From Hirudo medicinalis (lineage: Eukaryota > Annelida > Clitellata > Hirudinida > Hirudinidae): a stretch of DNA of 29,850 nt. The first letter of the stretch is position 1. Each line of letters starts with the position of its first letter. Below the pieces are notes generated by a model that saw nothing but the letters and a program-made list of their open reading frames with translations, searched no databases and was not told the DNA's origin. This document shows positions 1 through 15,440 of this stretch, in pieces. The stretch lies in NCBI GenBank assembly GCA_011800805.1, contig MPNW01000006.1, forward strand, positions 14,149 to 43,998, read 5' to 3'. The position numbers were made by a program, and so were the translations under genes.

Positions 1-279
<279 letters not shown>

Positions 280-888
280 TTAATTCATGTTCAGTCTCGC
301 TCATAAACTTTTAAATCGGTTTTTGGATGTTTCTTTGAATCCATTTAAAAATTTATTGGTGCTGATTTGAGCGTCTTGTTTCCCTTCAACAACACTACAT
401 TCACATGTCATATTTCATGTCATATTTCACAGGAAATCCTCTTCGACAAATTATAAATTGCAATACTAAATTCGATTTGAGCACGACTGAACACAATGAA
501 TCAATATCACAACAATATACACATCATCATTACTATCACCACAACATCATCATTACTATCATCCACTATATGTATCCCTTTGACACCATCTGCCAGAGTT
601 GAAAATCATGATGCAACAGATCAAGCAGAAGAGTTTCAGTCACAAATGAGATTTCAATCACTTTTAAAAGGCTGCCACCAAGCAACATATTTTTAAGATT
701 TTGATTCAAGTCCACTTTATTTCAGTTTAAATGTACTTCAACTTTATGTTTAATTTTAATTACTGAACTTTTCCTCAGTTAACGGATTTCCTATATGCTA
801 TTAAATTTAAAGCTTCGGTAAAACATTCATGACATGATAGATATTAATAATTATGCTAGTTAATGTTAATTTATTATTGTCCTTACAG
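280..888. other. Non-coding stretch upstream of first recognised exon
   Basis: AT-rich sequence, probably intron of the gene that continues at 889. A protein-like open stretch at about 597-696 was considered as an exon, but no donor gives the phase 0 needed by the next exon. I see nothing else here. Confidence 0.5.
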
Positions 889-2125
889 GAAAGCCGTCGC
901 CGGGCAAGTTTGGCAGCAGTGCCAAGGAGTTTTAAACCAAATCAAGTGAGTTTCATTTGAAATCACTCCAGAAACAAAGGTGTGTTCACAAAATGAACTT
1001 AGTTTCAACCCAATTCATCTTGTTGCGGACGTTAATTCTTTAATACATCTCCAAAAATCCATTCATTCGATGTTGTTCAAAGGGCATGCAAAGGAAATTG
1101 CTTCAAACTAGGTTGGTAACACAAAGTAAAACAAAATCTGCATCTTAAAAACATTAATTTTGATATTCTTGTATTGCAGAGTCCTGCTGACAAGGATATG
1201 AAAGACTGCAATCTAAAATAACTCCGCAGTTGTTTGGACGGAGATTAATTCTTGAAATATTAAATTAACTTCCATTTTCACAGTTTAAGTAAACCGAAGT
1301 CTGTGTAATAACACATCATCGAAGTTGTACAAATAACACAAAACTTGAAGATTTTTTAAATTCCATTCCAGAGTTTTGCAGAGATTTGGAGGGAGGAGCC
1401 ATTTGCTAGTCACCCACCAAAACTTATTCTCGGCGGGTAAATACGAATAAAGCAATCGCAGAAATTTTAAAAGTTAGCTTAAGTAAGCAAATAATTCATA
1501 GGAAATCAACCAGCAACTCAGGGGATAAGAATCATTATGATGAAAGTCCAGAGAAATCTTTTAAGAGAGGAATTAGTCTGCCTAGTAGAAGGTAAATACA
1601 TTGTTTCCCATGTTTGTCCTAACTTTATTTATTAAAAATAATATAAAAATTGTTATGACACACTCGCGGGCAACTCGACCAACTCACGGGCAAACTGGTC
1701 AACTCGCGGAAAACCATGGAGAAGTGACGGGTGCCGAAGTTGGCTTTCCGTCACTTCTCCAATTCCAGCCACCGTTAAAATCACATTTCCTCATCCTGAG
1801 CTAATTCTCTGGAATCACATGTAACGCCTCTCCAAATAAATTTTTATCAATCAATTATTAATTCGACTTATTTCCACATTTATTGTTACTAGCTACCGTT
1901 TAATTTGTTTAATAACGAACCATTTGAAGCGAACCGCCATCCTACAAGAAACGATCGAAAGCACAAGAAGCGAGCAGACTGGAGGCCTTCAGAGAGCAGC
2001 TGACAAGCATTTCGAAGAATATTGATTCGAGTGACGCAGGAGTCGGCCTCCTCCTCCTCGCCAGCACCATCCTCATTGTGGTTCTAACTCTACTTAGCTT
2101 AAAGTATCTTTTCACGATCGAATAG
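889..2125 (+). CDS. 3' exons of an unrecognised protein with C-terminal membrane anchor
   Basis: I do not recognise this family. Four exons join in phase: 889-945 (19 codons starting ESRRRASLAAVPR), 1372-1436, 1502-1591 and 1930-2125, ending in TAG. The 5' part is missing, probably left of the window, because the first exon opens in phase 0 with no start. The readable 135 residues are basic and Ser-rich. They are followed by a short helix-forming stretch (KAQEASRLEAFREQL) and then a hydrophobic segment (GVGLLLLASTILIVVLTLL) seven residues before the end (SLKYLFTIE). This is the layout of a tail-anchored or type II membrane protein, such as nuclear-envelope or ER proteins, but no LEM or KASH signature is visible. 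All four borders are GT-AG. The acceptor at 1929 has a weak pyrimidine tract, yet it is the one that keeps frame. Polyadenylation signals follow at 2334 and 2345. Confidence 0.6.
1180..1221 (+). other. Possible alternative terminal exon (no membrane anchor)
   Basis: A good acceptor (ttcttgtattgcag) is followed by AGT CCT GCT in phase 0, the same phase in which the exon at 889-945 ends. It reads SPADKDMKDCNLK and then stops at TAA. If used, it would replace the membrane-anchor exons with a short soluble end. It lies inside the intron 946-1371 and no family support is available, so it may be chance. Confidence 0.25.
1662..1761. repeat. 20-bp tandem repeat followed by 14-bp perfect inverted repeat
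   Basis: Units beginning ACTCGCGGGCAACTC (1662), ACTCACGGGCAAACT (1682) and ACTCGCGGAAAACC (1702) repeat with a 20-bp period. They are followed by TGGAGAAGTGACGG (1717-1730) and its exact reverse complement (1748-1761), separated by 17 bases, which can form a hairpin. The block sits in an intron and is more GC-rich than its surroundings. Confidence 0.8.
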
Positions 2126-2333
2126 CTCTGAATATCTGACCGCATAAATATCGCCAAACCCAACTACCACTTCTTAGTAATAGTTGTCTTATCAACATCT
2201 GGAGTCAAAGATATTGGAGCACTAGTCATAAGTGGAACAACTCGTGCCTTCCAAAGAATATTTTGTACGCCAATCGAATTGCTGTCAAAGTACAATTACA
2301 TTATGGGTCAACCTGTCAATTTTAAATTGAAAT

Positions 2334-2350
2334 AATAAATTTTGAATAAA
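2334..2350 (+). terminator. Polyadenylation signals of the upstream plus-strand gene
   Basis: AATAAA occurs at 2334-2339 and 2345-2350, about 210 bases after the TAG at 2123. They are the likely cleavage/polyadenylation signals. The next gene converges on this point from the other strand. Confidence 0.6.
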
Positions 2351-2717
2351 CCAGTCTTTTGATTTAAATCTAATTAATTATCTTTATAATGAGGTGAAAT
2401 ACTCCGGATGTAGATCGATAAAGATTAAAGCATGGGTGATTGAGACAAAAGAAAGTATGTGAATATTGATTTCCTTGGGGGAGATCGTCAACATGTGGAG
2501 ATGTGCTGAGGATAATGCTGGTTTGGAGACCAGACACAAAATTTGATTTAAATTTTTAGGCAAGAATTGTAGATGTCCAGGGAAATTAGGAAACGGTTCA
2601 GCTGAGAAGTTCAGAACAAATACAATTTTGAACGAAGAAATGGTCGGATGTACAATATGCAAACGCAAGACAACGTACAAAAAGTACTTTTAAAGACTGG
2701 CAGACTTAGGCAATCAT
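2351..2717. other. Intergenic, between two convergent 3' ends
   Basis: No supported gene. A 98-codon minus-strand open frame at 2384-2680 has no splice context or family features and is treated as chance. Confidence 0.5.
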
Positions 2718-2723
2718 TTTATT
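2718..2723 (-). terminator. Polyadenylation signal of the E2F7/8 gene
   Basis: AATAAA on the minus strand, 128 bases beyond the stop codon at 2851-2853. A consensus signal at a normal distance. Confidence 0.55.
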
Positions 2724-2850
2724 TACAATGTACATCATTTAATTACAAAATGACAATTATATAGGCAATTGTTAAAATTTTGATCAATCAGAAGAGAAGC
2801 AGGTTTAAATAAATAAGCAGTAAAACTTAATGCCTACAGCAACAAACACA

Positions 2851-3441
2851 TTACGAAGGCAGGACTTTGCAAGTGTCCTTCTTGATAATCAACTTCACTA
2901 CTTTCTTTGGGTACAAAGAATTGTCGTCATCATCCTCATCACAGAATCTCTTCAAAGTGCAAGACCTGTAAGGAATGAACCGGATATTGTGCAGACCGGT
3001 CTTGCTGATGCCACTTGTTGATTGGAAATTTCCGGTGCTGGAGTTTAGACGAAAAAGAGGAATCTTCCTCAGACTGATGTTTACAGCTGGCAATCCTGTC
3101 ACCTCTCTGCCCAAACTGCCATTCTTGCTCCCAACTTCCACTTTGGCAATGCTTTCACTCCACCTCAAATCACTTTCACACTTTCCCTCACTATTTCCAT
3201 CACTGGAACATGATTCGGCCACAGATTCCAATGATCCTTGAGAGATCACACCTGAAGTAAAACAATACAATTATCACATTTTAATAACCGGTAATATGTA
3301 TCAGAAAGATGCCCAACAAACCTTTCAGGGAATTTCTGGCAGCAGATGCTGCTTCACAAATCTGATCAAAAGAAAGACATTTCTGGAGACTTCTAGAGCA
3401 TTTCATTTCTTTTGCTTGCAGGTTCATATCTGATCCATTGA

Positions 3442-3487
<46 letters not shown>

Positions 3488-5692
3488 AATGAATGTGCAT
3501 CTTTCACATCCAAATATGTCAACTGAGATCAGAGATGTCAACTGACCACAAGTCGAGGTACTCAGATCATCAGAGAGAGGACCAATGTACTTGTAGAAAG
3601 GTTTCCGATGCTTCACCTCGTTTGTTTGAATTTTCGTTATTAACTCGAGAGTTGTCATGATGTTGGCTATGTCGTAAAGTCTTCTTATCATTGCTGATGT
3701 AACAATAATTTATTATATTAATAATTTAGAATGATTAAATTGAAAATTGAAATAAACAATCGAGATGTACTTTTGAATTTTGATGTGTCATTCTTCTCCA
3801 CATAAGGATCATCCAAGAGAACTTTTGCTCCCATTTCCAAGTGAAGAATATGGTTCTGAAAAATGTAACTTTAAAAATCAAAAACCTAAATAATTGAATC
3901 CATTTCGTGGTCATTGTAACTGAGAATCAAGATGCTATGATGGTGTTGTGTGTGTGCATATTTCAGTTAAACAAAAAATATGTTTCAATTTTATTTTAAA
4001 TTAATTAAGTTTTATCAAAATACCTTGGAAACCAGGAACATCATGAGAAATTTCTGACTCAAAGCGCTGAGTGACTTACGAGTGTCATCTAAAAATAATC
4101 ATCTTCGATATTCTTCAAGGTTGCATCATCAGTGATACTTAGAATGTGGAGACTCAAAAAGGCAAAAAACTAATGAAACAAATTCCACTTTCTGACCTGC
4201 TCCAAAATTCAGGGGAAGGTTATTAGCTGGATCTGTTTCACTTTCTGTTTTCAAGTCAAACACTTTTTCCACACTCCAAAATTTTTCAAGCTTCTTATCA
4301 AGGCCTTCATCCAGAGCCTGTTTCTGAAAATGTAACAACCAATGAAGTGGAGACAGAAAGCAGAGAGCAAAACTTACTTTGAGTTTTTTTATTGCACTAC
4401 TTAAATGATTTTTTCCAAGCCATAAATATTTATTCTTTGCCATGCGAGTGGTGAGTTCAATGGATTCCATAACGTTGATGATGTCATAAACTCTTCTCCT
4501 CCCAACACCTGCAAATTAAAGACATTAAACAACTTGCAACCAAAAGATTTCTATTTGAACATTTTTTACCAGTGCCTCTCACTATTTATAATAATTCTTA
4601 ACAAAGATGTTTACAGAAGACAGGTTTATAAATTTATTACAATGAAACATTGTCGTGCAAAAGATAAATTAGCAGTACACTATGACACACAAATTGTGTC
4701 TGATTACTTATCAGAAACTATTTACATCATTCTAACTGTGTTAACTGTGTTAACTGTATTAACTGAGCGTAGATCTAAAATGAAACATTAACTCACCGAG
4801 ACGATCCGCTGCATCTTTCAAACAGATTTCAGTGTTTGCAGGTGGAAAGGGTGGATAAATGGAGAGGAATCTAAATGTAGATTGATATAATCAATCAAAT
4901 AATATAAACAGAGATCACATTAACAAAGGTCCTCTCAATCCAAAGCAAGTAAAAACTAAATCTAACAAGATTTGTTCATCCTTTCCATAATAATGCTTAA
5001 TACAACGTGCATGTAAACTACACAGTTAACAGCTAAGAAAAAATAAACCGATGTTTGCCAACACGATGACAAACAACCAAGTCACTATCCCATGAGAAGT
5101 GTTTTACCACAATGTAAATCAATCTGAAGAATCAAAGCTTTAATAGGAATTCAAGTCAAAAATAAATTAAGATTGATAATCCCGTAAATAAAAAATATGA
5201 TTGATAATTCATCCACAAAATGAACAAGCCAGAAAAAATTACAGCCTAAAAACAATTGTATATTGAACTACATGCACAACACAGATGTTTAATTTTATGC
5301 ATTCAAGCACATCTGTGGATAAAAATATTGTTCAATCACGTTATTGATAATGTTGCTCAACAAATGAATCTCAAGAATAAACCATTTTAATCAAAATTGC
5401 CAAAACTTTACTTTTGACATAAAACTCCTAGTGATTTCTCCTTTCTTCCATAAACTTCCAACTTTGTCTTTTTATCTTGCGATACTCCATGATCACCACT
5501 GAGTGACTTTCCATTCGTGAGGTCTTTATCAAAAATATCCCGGTTTTTCAAATCGGGACTGATGGCCTTTAGGAGCAACTTGAAATTAGAAGTTGGAGTC
5601 CATGGTGGCAAGGTCTCGTTGCTTTCATCTGATTTTGTGGGGCTACAAGGTTCGCACAAGATTTTCTCAGACTCATTAGTACACTCCTTCAT
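2851..5692 (-). CDS. E2F7/8: Atypical E2F transcription repressor, E2F7/8 type
   Basis: Nine coding exons, all GT-AG and all in phase: 5692-5412, 4870-4797, 4508-4378, 4323-4197, 4088-4024, 3855-3771, 3693-3547, 3429-3322 and 3251-2851. They give 472 residues, about half the vertebrate E2F7/E2F8 length. Two E2F winged-helix DNA-binding domains are present, the hallmark of the atypical branch. The first runs about 83-150, with RKEKSLGVLCQKFLS and RRRVYDIINVMES. The second runs about 208-292, with RKSLSALSQKFLMMFLVS and RRLYDIANIMTTLELI. There is no dimerisation or transactivation/pocket-binding region. Family knowledge: E2F7/8 bind E2F sites without DP partners and repress S-phase genes and other E2Fs in the nucleus. 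The C-terminal exon is Ser-rich, then basic/acidic (FCDEDDDDNSLYPKKVVKL). The start at 5692 follows an acceptor (ctctttag), so a non-coding first exon is likely. Subtype 7 versus 8 cannot be told. Confidence 0.93.
3440..3477. repeat. (ATT)n microsatellite in an E2F7/8 intron
   Basis: About twelve ATT units directly upstream (minus strand) of the exon beginning at 3429, that is, in its acceptor region, where A/T-rich repeats replace a normal pyrimidine tract. Confidence 0.9.
4732..4767. repeat. 9-bp tandem repeat in an E2F7/8 intron
   Basis: Four near-identical units of TTAACTGTG (ctaactgtg, ttaactgtg, ttaactgta, ttaactgag), just downstream of the donor of the exon ending at 4797 on the minus strand. 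Confidence 0.85.
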
Positions 5693-5771
5693 CTAAAGAG
5701 AAGTCGAAGGTAAATTGATTACTTCGAAACAATTACATACTACATACACGTCTAGAAACAATAACACTTAC

Positions 5772-5923
5772 GTCTGTGAATTGAAATTCAATCGCATAAA
5801 GACCGAAACTATTAGATCTTATTCCAAATAATGATAGTTGTTAATATTTGCGAAATAAAACCCACTCCTTGACAACCTGGGTACAATATACCACCACCCG
5901 CAACAATTTCAAAAAAGCCGCGC
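5772..5923 (-). promoter_or_regulatory. Putative 5' UTR exon and proximal promoter of E2F7/8
   Basis: On the minus strand a strong donor (GAC|GTAAGTG) occurs at 5771, 79 bases upstream of the acceptor before the start codon, marking a likely non-coding first exon. About 140 bases further upstream, GCGCGG (5923-5918) is followed after exactly four bases by TTTGAA (5913-5908). This matches the CDE/CHR arrangement of cell-cycle genes, and GCGCGG also resembles an E2F half-site. The transcription start itself is not visible. Confidence 0.35.
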
Positions 5924-5929
5924 TCGTTA

Positions 5930-7531
5930 CTTGAAAATTCTTTTTTAAACACACTCCTCTGAAGGATGCGTGCTATCTAGCAACTATTTTAATAAACATT
6001 TTTGTTAAAAATTGTTTTTTTACGTTTTATTCTTGTTTGTAAACTGTTAAAACTTCAAAGTCATTAAACAAAAGCTTTTATGAATGTGGCCCATTAGTCC
6101 ATTAACTCTCACAACGGTCATATAATAAAATCATTATCCTTATTGATGACTCGGTACGATTTGGCTGTTCCTATGCACCTGGGTTTTGATAAAATTTGGG
6201 TAGGTCTACAGAGGAGTGAGTCTCAAAGGCTTAAACTTTTAAATTAAATTTGTTGGATAATTAGTTGATTGTGAATATAAGATCGTGATTTTATAGTTGT
6301 TGATGACCAGTTGGCGTGATACGTAGAGAATTTACTAAGCCGTGTGAATGTTTTGATTGAGTTGCTTGACTTTCTCTCTGATGGCATTGGCCAAAGCCCT
6401 TTAGTCTTCCTATTTTCATTTTCCTTATTCGTTTGCTAATCTCAACTCTGAATCTTAAAATAATTTGTTCGCCTGGTAAGTTCTCAAATTAAATTTCTTC
6501 AAATTCTTTCTTTTGGGGAGTCCTTTGTTCAATCTTTTTATTGATATTTCTTTAAATATTATGACATTTTCGTTATATTTCAGTTATTTTTCAAGCGAAG
6601 TCATCCGCTCCTTTTGAGGTCTCCACTTGAATTAACAAATAGCGAATTACCTTCGTTAACCATAACGACTTTTATTTTAAAGATATAGAACAAATTAAAA
6701 TAAATGTATTCAAGTTTAATCCAAGTTTAAGTTTCTTCGAATACGTTAAATCAATTGGTTGACATTTTTTTACGTTTATCTCCATAGTATGAATAAGGAA
6801 AATTACTGTTTTATTTATTTTTTAAATTAAAACATTTTAGAAATGTATAACTTCATTCGAAATGAAAGCCAGTACCATAAGTTATCAAATATAATGGTAA
6901 AACTTCCAGATTAAATCGAGTGACAATTTCACTTATTTGCATATCTAATTTAATTATGTGATATTTGCGGGTCATTTGTTTTGTAGTGGCTAGGGATTAA
7001 CACAGACCATAAAAGCATGAAAAACTAATTAACTCTACAGGGCCGTAAAAACCGATTAGATTTCAATCAAAGGTCTCTGAGTCAGTCTCTGAAACGTGGA
7101 ACTGAAGGCTACATGTGGACTAGTACTGGTGAAAATAGCAAGATTCCATCGCAACAGCAACGAGTTTCTCAAAAAAAAATTGGACTCCTATGTACTTGTT
7201 TAATTACAGGCAACCGTTAATGTCCAACATTTTAAAGCATACATTGTGTTACTTCCTCATTCCAGAGACACTATTTTAAATTAGGCGCCTATATGCCAAT
7301 AAGATATTCACATATTTAAGAAAACATTAAATCAGTAATCATATTATAACTAGTATTTCATTGAAATATGTTATGGTTACTTGCCCTGCTCAATCATTCA
7401 ATAGAAATTAAAAAATTTCAGCACGAGTGTAGTAATCAATAGCGCACTGTTACTAGCCCGTAAATAAGAGGAGCCCATATGTGTTGAGGTGGATTTTTAA
7501 AACGTCAGCGTATGTTCTAAAAAGTTGCAAA
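5930..7531. other. Intergenic region between divergent E2F7/8 and GFAT
   Basis: 1.6 kb of AT-rich DNA without a supportable exon, repeat or RNA gene. It must contain the promoter and any 5' UTR exons of GFAT, which starts at 7532, but I could not locate them. Confidence 0.5.
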
Positions 7532-12381
<4,850 letters not shown>

Positions 12382-12546
12382 ACAGAATATTTTGAATCAA
12401 GGAAACTCAAATTTAATATTTATAAAACTTTTAGTGAAAGTGAAACATTAAAATTGTAAAACATCATATTGACAATAGTTGGTTGTAAAGAATTTGTCTG
12501 TCCATTATTTGGTCTCTTCAAATGAAGCACATTCCTCCCTTGCAAT
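12382..12546. other. Shared 3' gap between convergent GFAT and RNF2
   Basis: Only 165 bases separate the GFAT stop (12379-12381) from the RNF2 stop on the other strand (12547-12549). No canonical AATAAA is seen for either gene here, so the 3' UTRs probably overlap or use variant signals. Confidence 0.6.
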
Positions 12547-14252
12547 TCAGTTTTCAGGAGCATAATAAAGTTCCATTGGCTTGGTGGAATGCCAGTACTT
12601 CTCGCATGTTTGAGAGAGGGAGAAGTTTTCGGGCAGGAGAAGCAGATCCTCCCCCGTCGAGATGAAAATGTGGTACTTGTCGTTCGGTGGGCTTTCCATC
12701 ATCCTGAGTCGAGGATTAATTTACATGATGGAACATAAAAAGCAGCAGCATTACAAATAATGTGGGTCCTTAAAATTTAAAATCTATGCTGCAAACACAG
12801 CCAAAAACAACCGTGGAACTTGTGAGGATAGAAATTATTTTGTGGCTCAGTTGTGACGAGATAAGGAAATAATAAGTGTGTGCATCTACCTGCATCTGAG
12901 GTTATTTTCTGCTTGTCCAGTGCAATCCTCATTGCCAGGTACTTTGACAAGTGTTCAACTGTTGAAAAATGTTTTGTGAAAACACCTTGATGAAAAATGA
13001 ATGAGCTTGCATATACAGATGAATATCAAAATGAACAACATCAGAGTGAATCAAACTTGAAGCAATGTGTAATGGATCTGCTTTGCAGAACCTATTACAG
13101 TGGCCTAATGAGCAATTTCATAAATAAGAAAATGTGCCACTCACTGGATGCATTGGATGTGGTCTTGATGAAGCGAGTTTGAACAGAATCGGCATTGGGT
13201 TGCGACGGGTGGGGCTTAAAGACCAACTCAATCTCCGGGGTCGACCGTTGAATGTTTCTTCCGGAGGTTCCCTCAGACACTCCATCCCCGATCGAGTTTT
13301 CTCCAGCAGATTCGTCGGACGTCATCTGATTGTGTTTCCTGGAAGTGTCAGTTGCCTCTTGGTCTGCAAATTTCCTTCTCTGATTTCTATTCAAAGCCTG
13401 CTGTCTCAAGCCTTCCTCAATGTTCTGGGTCAAAGCAGCTGGATTCATGGATTGCTTCAGTTTTGCAAGAACCCTCTCCTGATGAGCCTCATACTCATCA
13501 CGACTTGGATAGATTTTTGAGATTAAGGCATCAAAGTTTGGATCTGGCCTTAGGGATCTTTTTGATACCAACTTCTTCCTGCATGTTGGACACTCCTTGT
13601 TGCCACTTCGCAGTGCTGTTATGATGCATTCCTGACAAAACCTGTCAATTAACAATTGATAGGTAAGTCATATCCTGCCACTAACATCTTATTTATCATA
13701 GAAATTAAACTCTTCTTTGGCATTGGCAGAAAGAAGTAAATATGAAAGTTAAGAGATATCAATGATATCAAGTTTTTAAAACTTCAAATTTCAATTGGAA
13801 TTTTAACCTTTTCAGTGAAAATATAAAGCTAGCTTAAGCTACCTTCATAAACAGTTTATTCATCTGGCTTACAATTGAATTTGATTCAATGCCTGGTTTT
13901 GGCTCTTAGATAATTTATATTTTTCATTATGTTTTAAAAGTCAAATTATGAAATCTAATCGTGCACACATGAAAAAGCAGTCTGTCAAGACATGTCACTC
14001 TGTATTACGCTCTGTGTAGTTAAATTTATATCATAGCGAAGCCGATCTTAGAACAAACCTATGAAGACATTCTTTTGTGGTCATAGTATTTTTCAACATG
14101 TCCAGACAAATAGGACACATCAATTCATTGTGGAGGCTCCTCGGCGAGACAGCGATTTCGGTGTTATCCGTGATGGCTTCTTGCGGAGTGCGATGCATTT
14201 CATAGGGACTGAGACCCCAGCTTTGCTTTGAACAGGAGGTTGTTCCATTATT
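12547..14252 (-). CDS. RNF2: Polycomb E3 ubiquitin ligase RING1/RNF2 (Sce), start exon missing
   Basis: Catalytic RING subunit of Polycomb repressive complex 1, which mono-ubiquitinates nucleosomal histone H2A in the nucleus. Exons 14252-14059, 13641-13145, 12958-12890 and 12703-12547 give about 305 residues, against 336 in human RNF2. Visible: the N-terminal RTPQEAITD and [18 protein letters not shown], a C3HC4 RING (CPICL, CLHRFCQECI, CPTC), and the almost invariant [21 protein letters not shown] Ser/Asn-rich linker follows, then the C-terminal RAWUL domain, which binds CBX/RYBP ([37 protein letters not shown]). The first exon found opens in phase 0 after a TTAG acceptor and has no start, so a short upstream exon with the ATG is missing from this model. 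The last intron joins out of phase by one base: exon 3 ends in phase 1, while exon 4 needs phase 2. An indel or a tiny extra exon is the likely reason. Confidence 0.92.
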
Positions 14253-14718
14253 CTAATTTGCAGGTAGCAACAAGATTTCACAAGCCGACACGGATCCAAC
14301 GAAGTAAACAAAACAAGATGCAGAACGACGTTCAAATCTCAACAGAAGAACATTATTTCTTAATTCACACTTCCTTTGGCTTAACACAATAAATAAATTA
14401 AATTTAAGTTCACAAATGTTAAGATTATTGTCTAAATAATTTCACGCATTTTAAAATAAATTTATTACATAAGCTTTAACCAAATGTAACACAGTTTTTT
14501 AAAAGCTAAAGCTCAGTATGAATCACCATTTATTAGCGTTAAAGATAAAAACCTCGATTGACCTATTTTCAAATTGCATAAAACACCGGCAATATTTGTA
14601 CTGGGTTTAGTCAGTCGAGGGAGTGAATTATGTTTTTGTCAATGAGTCAATGAGTTAAGTTCTTCACGTAAGACTATTTAATAATAATAATTTACGATAA
14701 TAATATTTTTTAAGTAAC

Positions 14719-14753
<35 letters not shown>
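14253..14753. other. Upstream region of RNF2, with (AAT)n microsatellite at 14718-14753
   Basis: Should contain the missing first coding exon and promoter of RNF2, but no convincing ATG-plus-donor was found. The (AAT)n run ends where a truncated LINE begins. Confidence 0.5.
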
Positions 14754-14754
<1 letters not shown>

Positions 14755-15440
14755 CAGCAAGGAAACATTCTCAAAAGAGCATTTTGTCTTATGTGAGACC
14801 CATTCTCGAATACTGCTCTTCGGTATGGGATTCCCCATAAAAAGTATCTTATCGACAGGATTGAACGTATCCAGAGGAGATTTACCAAGGCCATACCCTC
14901 CGTGGCTTCTCATCCGTACATGGATAGACTCAGATACTTAATCTACCAACTCTTGAAAAGCGTCGATTATGGGCTGACCTATCACTTTGCTTCAAGTTAA
15001 GAAAGGGACTGCTTAATTCCTCAACTCCTTCTCTCTCCCACCCTCAACATATTCTAGGACACGAGGTCATAATTTTAGACTAAGAACTAGTAAAATCAGA
15101 TGTGAAACTACTAAGAATTTCTTCTGTAACCGAGATCATGGAACTCTCTGCCTGCCGATATTGCAAATTCATCATCTGTTTCTCGTTTTGACTCGGCTAT
15201 TCGTGAACTTAGCTTAAATCAATATCTCACCTACAAATAATTTATTTCTTTTCTGTGTGTCCACAAACAACTGTATTTCATTTTTATTTTTAAGCTACGG
15301 GAGCTTAGTTTAGTTTTTTGCTGCCATTGATGCTCAAATTTGTGCATTTCTGTTTTCTTAAGTTCACTTGGTCACATAAGAGGCCGAATGACTTTTTGAC
15401 CAAAGTTGATAATAAATAAATAAAAATTAAAAAAATAAAT
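14754..15440 (+). mobile_element. 5'-truncated CR1/L2-like non-LTR retrotransposon, 3' end
   Basis: Interrupted translations match the C-terminal end of LINE reverse-transcriptase polyproteins: LSYVRPILEYCSSVWDSP, then IDRIERIQRRFTKAIPSV, LPTLEKRRLWADLSLCFKL, and near the end a weakened RVMELWNSLPADI-type motif and SVSRFDSAIRELSLNQYL. At least two frameshifts and several stops show it is dead. About 200 bases of 3' UTR follow, ending in an ATAAATAAATAAA tail at about 15408-15440, typical of CR1/L2-like elements. Clade assignment (CR1, L2 or a relative) is by motif memory only. Confidence 0.75.

Noticed and set aside
597..696. Possible upstream exon of the first gene (acceptor before 597, peptide HDATDQAEEFQSQM)
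   Set aside because: No donor in its frame gives the phase 0 required by the exon at 889, and the nearest GT gives phase 2.
1210..1256. Extension of the 1180 exon past its stop by assuming one missing A (reading ITPQLFGRRLIL)
   Set aside because: It would need a frameshift and still has no donor before the next stop. The flanking exons join perfectly without it.
2384..2680. 98-codon minus-strand open frame between two polyadenylation signals
   Set aside because: No recognisable motif, no splice partners, and it sits in the convergent 3' gap.
13134..13520. 128-codon plus-strand open frame
   Set aside because: Exact antisense shadow of the large RNF2 exon.
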